Shown: positions 60,223 through 64,000 of the stretch, piece after piece
Position numbering within the stretch: position 1 is the first letter of the stretch
Layout of the letters: the number at the start of each line of letters is the position of its first letter
Assembly (NCBI RefSeq): GCF_900048895.1
Contig: NZ_LT160637.1
Coordinates: forward strand, 67,385-131,384
Direction of reading: 5' to 3'
Source of the DNA: Neglectibacter timonensis
Lineage (GTDB): Bacteria > Bacillota > Clostridia > Oscillospirales > Acutalibacteraceae
DNA: 64,000 nucleotides
Notes under the pieces: model-generated
Database searches by the model: none
Seen by the model: only the letters and a program-made list of their open reading frames with translations
Told to the model about the DNA's origin: nothing
Made by a program: the position numbers and the translations under genes

Positions 60223-61182
60223 CTACCTTTCCAATGACGCAGCTTTGCGCTGTCGGGATTTGACTGGTTGACCCTGCTCATCGTAGTTTTTGGGGTCTGC
60301 GGCAGGGGTCTGCCATCCGAACATGGAGCCGGCCAGCATGGCGGCCTCCTGCGCTTTGGTGACACCGTTTTTCACATTGCAGTCATCCGCGAACTCCCGA
60401 TTCTGTCTGGCGTCGGGGGTTGAAAAATCATAGCAGGGGCTGTATCCATTTTCACCCCTGGTTAGGAGAATCAGTTCCCCGGATGAAGGAAGTACGCTGA
60501 AGCATTGTGCAGGCAGAGAGGAGCGTAGGGGAATGACGGTGCTGCCGTTTCGTTCCATCATCTCAGCGAATTGATAGACATGACAGAGGTTATCCCATCC
60601 ACCGCCAATCTCCATATGGCACTCGTCAATATACCGGCAGCTTCGGTCAACATGACTGCCATCGGAACGCTGAATACGGATGTGGTCGCCGTCTGGAATA
60701 CGGAACAGCTCCCTGCCGCTGGAAGCCATAAATCGAATGCCTTCTTGGGCCTTCTCTATGTGGTGTTCTAAAAACCGGGCAACGTAGGCGTAGAGGTAAA
60801 AGTTATAATCTCCATAGTTGAGATTACACCGCAGCATATAGGTGTGCTGGGACGTTTGCACCTTAAAACCATACTCGGTGCAGTAGTTCCCCTCAAATTC
60901 AGCCTCTGGATGTTGACAGCAGAACCTGTTCATGCTGGCCCGGCTACAAAGCAGCCCATCCTTTTCCCGCAAGGCGTTGACCACTTCGTCAAACTCCGCC
61001 TTGAACTCACCGTCCTTATATTCCTTTCGGCGGTCGAACCAGGAAGTATAAAACTCTTGCCCAGCGCCAAAATCCCCGCGCAGATAGCCGATACAGCCCG
61101 TTTGACCCTCGATCTGACTGCTCTGGCTGTATGCGTACAGCCGTTCCTCCGGGGTCATGCTGGTAATTTGAAACTTCATCAT
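60223..61182 (-). CDS. ICE protein, unknown (possible DUF4316-like C-terminus)
   Basis: A 319-aa soluble protein beginning MMKFQITSMTPEERLYAYSQ, with an N-terminal part (IGYLRGDFGAGQEFYTSWFD) and a middle Tyr/His/Cys-rich region. It could belong to the large-polyvalent-protein set of domains found with such helicases; I cannot assign a family firmly. It starts by overlapping the upstream gene's stop (TGA/ATG at 61179-61182). Confidence 0.55.
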   Translation of the reverse strand: MMKFQITSMTPEERLYAYSQSSQIEGQTGCIGYLRGDFGAGQEFYTSWFDRRKEYKDGEFKAEFDEVVNALREKDGLLCSRASMNRFCCQHPEAEFEGNYCTEYGFKVQTSQHTYMLRCNLNYGDYNFYLYAYVARFLEHHIEKAQEGIRFMASSGRELFRIPDGDHIRIQRSDGSHVDRSCRYIDECHMEIGGGWDNLCHVYQFAEMMERNGSTVIPLRSSLPAQCFSVLPSSGELILLTRGENGYSPCYDFSTPDARQNREFADDCNVKNGVTKAQEAAMLAGSMFGWQTPAADPKNYDEQGQPVKSRQRKAASLER

Positions 61183-61835
61183 CGTTCACGCTCCTTGTGT
61201 TTTGCAGTTTTTGAGTGGGGAGTCCGCGCCTTTTCCGCCCTCATCTTTTCCCGTGCCTGCCAGTATTCCGGGTGGAAGGTTTGCAGGCTGTCGTTAATCA
61301 CAGCCTCGTATTCCCCAGGGGCAAAATACTCGTTGACAGGCGCTTGATACAGCCCTCTGTCCATCAGCTCCCGCAAAGCCACCGGCGCGGCGCAGTCCTC
61401 CTCAAAGCAAAGGTAGCCGCGCTCCATAAAGCCGCAGGTCTTGGCCTCCTTGCAAAGCACCTTGTCCGCAAGCTCCCGGCTGACCATAACCCCGCCATGG
61501 CCTGCGGTGCTGACGGAATAAGCGCCGGGGCAAAGGGTGTGGCAGGTCTGGATTTCTCCCCAGGGGGAATCGGCGGGTTCCAGCTCCATCTTGTTGGGAT
61601 CAATGCCGCGCTGCTCCAGATATTGAACCTCCTCATGCGCCCGCGCTACCAAATCCTTTTGCGCGTCAAACAGGCTGCTGAAATAGTGGCCCCAGTAGTA
61701 ATCCGTCCGGTCTTTGCATTTCCAGGTAACGAATTGCTGAGGCGCTGTCAAATGGACGCCCAATACAAACTCGCTTTCGCCCACATGGCAGGAATCCGTT
61801 ATGACATATCCTGCATTTTCTCTGTAATCCATCAT
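61179..61835 (-). CDS. ICE protein with DUF7007-like domain
   Basis: A 218-aa soluble protein. The segment SPWGEIQTCHTLCPGAYSVSTAGHGGVMVSRELADKVL (about residues 90-127) resembles DUF7007, a domain of ICE and phage accessory proteins of unknown function. The rest has no recognised motif. Its stop overlaps the next start and its start overlaps the previous stop, a chain of four-base overlaps through 61182, 61835, 62455 and 62694. Confidence 0.6.
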   Translation of the reverse strand: MMDYRENAGYVITDSCHVGESEFVLGVHLTAPQQFVTWKCKDRTDYYWGHYFSSLFDAQKDLVARAHEEVQYLEQRGIDPNKMELEPADSPWGEIQTCHTLCPGAYSVSTAGHGGVMVSRELADKVLCKEAKTCGFMERGYLCFEEDCAAPVALRELMDRGLYQAPVNEYFAPGEYEAVINDSLQTFHPEYWQAREKMRAEKARTPHSKTAKHKERER

Positions 61836-62455
61836 CGTTCACGCTCCTTATTGGTTTTCTTTTGAGCCTGTTCCTGCTGGATGGCAGTAAGCCCATGCCT
61901 GGCCCAGCCGGGAAGGTTTTCCGGCTCCATCGTTCCCATCACATCCATGCGCTCATACCGGCTCTCTTTGCCGGTATAGAGATCAATGCAAAAACAGGCG
62001 GTGCCCCGGCTGTGGGGAGAAGCGCCAAAGCCGCCCGTGCAGAGCTTGAGTTGATGGGTTGCCCTGCGGTATTCCCGGCGCAGCACATCCGGCTTTACCA
62101 CCACGATTTTTCCATGCAGATCATCCTCACCGGAAAGAGGGGTGCAGCTCTCCGCTGTGATAAGGCGGTCGTTTATGCCCTGTATGCGGGGCTTGTTCAG
62201 TTCTATGCGGGTTTTCTGCGCTTGCTCGGCAACCCGCCGGCCGAACAGCTCTGCAATCTCTGGGAAATCATCACTTGCCATCACTTCGCTGTATTCTGCA
62301 AACAAAGCATTTTGACGGCAAAAGGCGCACATATACTTCATGCCGGTTTCATCCCGTGGATTTTCCCCCAGAACAATCTCCCGGTCGCCTATATGCAGCC
62401 CTTGGATGATCTCATAATCACCGGCCATGCGTTTTTCCTGTAAATCATCGTTCAT
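61832..62455 (-). CDS. ICE protein, unknown
   Basis: A 207-aa soluble protein: EIIQGLHIGDREIVLGENPRDE and a Cys pair in YMCAFCRQNALFAEYSEVM that may bind zinc. It forms a translationally coupled chain with its neighbours. No family assigned; the C-terminal tail is Gln/Lys-rich. Confidence 0.58.
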   Translation of the reverse strand: MNDDLQEKRMAGDYEIIQGLHIGDREIVLGENPRDETGMKYMCAFCRQNALFAEYSEVMASDDFPEIAELFGRRVAEQAQKTRIELNKPRIQGINDRLITAESCTPLSGEDDLHGKIVVVKPDVLRREYRRATHQLKLCTGGFGASPHSRGTACFCIDLYTGKESRYERMDVMGTMEPENLPGWARHGLTAIQQEQAQKKTNKERER

Positions 62456-62694
62456 CTCTTTGCCTCCGTTTCGCTCAAAATAAACGCCTTGATTTCCTTT
62501 ACACTGGCGAAATCCCGTTCATCCCCTGTGAGGTAGCGCACCGCCTCCTGCCATTGAGAGAACGGATAGGCATTTTCCTCCATCCGGCGTAGGTCGGACA
62601 GCGCCATCCGGCGCAGGAACGGTGCAAGATTGAGGTCGGAAATGTAGCAGCCGCGCCGGGCCGCCAGGACGTCCAATATATGCAGCTCGCTCAT
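62452..62694 (-). CDS. Small ICE protein, unknown
   Basis: An 80-aa protein (ATG at 62694, GGAGGTG 6 bases upstream) with LHILDVLAARRGCYISDLNLAPFLRRMALSDLRRME, possibly a small helical DNA-binding or scaffold protein. It overlaps both neighbours by four bases. Family unknown. Confidence 0.6.
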   Translation of the reverse strand: MSELHILDVLAARRGCYISDLNLAPFLRRMALSDLRRMEENAYPFSQWQEAVRYLTGDERDFASVKEIKAFILSETEAKR

Positions 62695-62930
62695 GGGCGC
62701 ACCTCCATCCCTCCCGCCTCTTTCAGAAGCTCCTCCACCAGCCTGCCGCTGCGGATTTTGTTGCGGTCGGCCAGCACCTTGTTCTGGACGCACAGCACCG
62801 CCCGGATGTTGGGGACGGTAATGCCGGGGATCTCCACCATCTCCTCCGGGGTGACGGTGAGAAGCTGCACCGGGGAATAGCCCGCCTGGGCGAAAATGCG
62901 GAACAGCCGCTGTTCAAATGGTTCTTTCAT
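62691..62930 (-). CDS. Small ICE protein with a helix-hairpin-helix-like segment
   Basis: A 79-aa protein. Residues of about 25-45 (LTVTPEEMVEIPGITVPNIRAVL) look like the helix-hairpin-helix motif of DNA-binding proteins, PEEMVEIPGI being the hairpin. ATG at 62930 after AAAGGAGC. It heads the coupled gene chain that runs down to the helicase. Confidence 0.6.
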   Translation of the reverse strand: MKEPFEQRLFRIFAQAGYSPVQLLTVTPEEMVEIPGITVPNIRAVLCVQNKVLADRNKIRSGRLVEELLKEAGGMEVRP

Positions 62931-62972
62931 CTGCCATCAAGCTCCTTTCCAGTTCTTTTTTGGGTATGTAAG

Positions 62973-62998
62973 AGGGGCGGCCCCGTATGGCCGCCCCT
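62973..62998. other. GC-rich hairpin between adhesin and small-gene chain
   Basis: AGGGGCGGCC/GGCCGCCCCT (62973-62982 with 62989-62998), preceded on the plus strand by TATGTAAG, the same flank that precedes the hairpins at 49674 and 50431. There is no T-run on either side, so its role may be RNA stability rather than termination. Confidence 0.55.
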
Positions 62999-63008
62999 GT
63001 GGCTTCTG

Positions 63009-63098
63009 CTATTTCTTCCGGCTTCTGATTTTAAGGAAGATCAGCCCGCCGATGATGAAAAGAACAAGCCCGATGGCAATGATTGCTTTTAATTCCAT
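63009..63098 (-). CDS. 29-aa single-pass membrane peptide
   Basis: A short gene too small for most callers: MELKAIIAIGLVLFIIGGLI then a basic tail ending RSRKK. ATG at 63098 has a perfect AGGAGG site 8 bases upstream and TAG at 63009. One helix and a positive-inside tail. It lies 34 bp after the adhesin gene on the same strand and is probably co-translated with it; function unknown. Confidence 0.6.
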   Translation of the reverse strand: MELKAIIAIGLVLFIIGGLIFLKIRSRKK

Positions 63099-63131
63099 GA
63101 TGATTTCCTCCTGACACAAATTCAAACCGCC

Positions 63132-64000
63132 TTATTCAGCGGATTTGTTACCCTTTTTTCTCTTGTTCACATATCCCAGAATACCCAGCGTGGCAGCGCC
63201 CGCAGCGGACACGCCCATGAGGGCCATCCAAAGCCACGGCTTGCTGTCATCGCCGGTTTTCGGTGTGTCGCGCAGTTCATTGTGCATTTGCGCCACAGTG
63301 GTCTTATCCGCCAGGATTGTCACCGTCTTATCCGCAGGCAGCACATAGCTGGCGCTGGCCCCGTCCGACACCTCGGACACGGTGTAATCGCCTACGCGCA
63401 GGCCCTCGATGTGGATTTCACCGTTTTTATCGGTTTTGAAGGTCTGGTCGTAACCGTTCGCGCCCGTCACGCGGAAGGAGAAGCCCTCCACCTTGCCGTC
63501 GCTGGATGTCTTTTCAATCCGCAGGGAGCCGGTCTGGGCCGCGTTGACAAAGCCTTTTCCGGCCTCGTTCTCTACCTCGTAGATTTTGCCGTGTTCGGCG
63601 ATCTCCACATAGTAGGCGTTTTCATCCAGCAGGAAGCCCTCCGGCGCTTTGGTTTCCTTTACGAACACGCCGCCGTAGAGGATATGGGCCATCTCATAAA
63701 TGCCGGTGCTGGTTTCCTCCATCTTGCCCAGCAGTTCGTCGCCCTCGTCCAGCTCCTTATTTCCATTGGTATCGCGGTACACCTCGAACTCGGCCCCGGT
63801 GAGCTTGTTGTCCGGGTAGTCCTTATCCACTTTCGTGAGCCGCAGGTTGCCGTAAATGCGCTCGTTGGCAAGGGAGATTTCCACTACCTGCCCATCTTCC
63901 TCCACAGTGACGGGGATGACCTCATCAGAGAGAATGAAGCCTGCCGGGCTTTCCAGCTCTTTTAATACCCAATCCCCAAAAGGCACATCCGCGAAAGAGA
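63132..64000 (-). CDS. SpaA-type collagen-binding-like surface adhesin, C-terminal part
   Basis: The 3' part of a surface protein whose 5' end lies beyond the window (frame open through 64000). It shows repeated SpaA/prealbumin-like beta-sandwich modules (NLRLTKVDKDYPDNKLTGAEF, GSLRIEKTSSDGKVEG) with the Lys and Glu residues that form isopeptide bonds in this family. The anchor follows: RDTPKTGDD sorting motif, a hydrophobic helix (LWMALMGVSAAGAATLGILGY) and a KRKK tail. TPKTG matches the (S/P)PxTG class of motifs used by class B sortases in C. difficile rather than LPxTG. Likely displayed on the surface and able to aid attachment during transfer. Confidence 0.85.
   Translation of the reverse strand, partial: SFADVPFGDWVLKELESPAGFILSDEVIPVTVEEDGQVVEISLANERIYGNLRLTKVDKDYPDNKLTGAEFEVYRDTNGNKELDEGDELLGKMEETSTGIYEMAHILYGGVFVKETKAPEGFLLDENAYYVEIAEHGKIYEVENEAGKGFVNAAQTGSLRIEKTSSDGKVEGFSFRVTGANGYDQTFKTDKNGEIHIEGLRVGDYTVSEVSDGASASYVLPADKTVTILADKTTVAQMHNELRDTPKTGDDSKPWLWMALMGVSAAGAATLGILGYVNKRKKGNKSAE

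Noticed and set aside
1-64000. CRISPR array, rRNA, tRNA
   Set aside because: No regularly spaced short direct repeats with unique spacers (the 108-bp tandem lacks unique spacers) and no rRNA or tRNA signature were found by eye on either strand.

Overview
The window looks like a chromosome segment of a gut-type Clostridia (Oscillospiraceae/Lachnospiraceae-like) carrying a large integrative and conjugative element (ICE). The reasons are Shine-Dalgarno-rich Firmicutes genes, FemAB, MecA-like and G5/3D cell-wall proteins, and a Tn1549/CTn-type conjugation module. The host genus is inference; nothing here fixes it.

Left chromosome (1-10.4 kb): the 5' end of a secreted protein, a lipoprotein, a short MecA-like protein, a 108-bp tandem repeat, rpe, an AEC-family permease, a small membrane protein, a G5/3D peptidoglycan-remodelling protein behind a long and possibly structured upstream region, a FemAB-type transferase and a short UvrA paralogue. 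All but the lipoprotein are on the minus strand.

Accessory island (10.4-19.0 kb): it begins at a decapitated sugar O-acetyltransferase remnant. It carries an orphan MmeI-type recognition-domain-like protein, an internally duplicated 588-aa protein of unknown function, and a three-gene unit (HTH protein, BlaR1-like M56 metallopeptidase, small secreted protein). Divergent from these are several XRE regulators, two of which each hold two HTH domains.

ICE (from about 19.1 kb to beyond the right edge): the junction is the last codons of rpsI (ribosomal protein S9), which marks rpsI as the attachment site. Next to it are two tandem paralogous tyrosine integrases, an excisionase-like protein, a PemK/MazF-like protein, a hairpin-rich non-coding block and a sigma-like factor. 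An AT-rich cargo (24.3-32.2 kb) follows: TetR, two IrtAB/YbtPQ-like ABC exporter-fold proteins, an ECF-type module (double ATPase, T and S components), a DtxR-type regulator and a winged-helix regulator. This is probably a metal or siderophore importer resembling the transport half of the streptococcal equibactin locus. The GC-rich transfer module (32.3-49.6 kb) holds a CHAP hydrolase, sortase B, VirB4, PrgI, VirB6/TrbL, Maff2, VirD4, an ArdC-like protein, PcfB, relaxase, MobC, a candidate oriT, DpnD/PcfM, an XRE-HipA-like fusion and a Toprim primase-like protein. Then come a methyltransferase between two near-identical hairpin repeats, a 3136-aa helicase/N6-methylase with tnpV encoded in another frame inside it, small ICE genes, and a SpaA-type adhesin with a TPKTG anchor that runs off the window.

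How the parts fit: relaxase and MobC would nick oriT, VirD4 would pass the DNA to the VirB4/VirB6/PrgI channel, the CHAP enzyme would open the wall, and sortase B could anchor the adhesin. No rRNA, tRNA or CRISPR array was seen.
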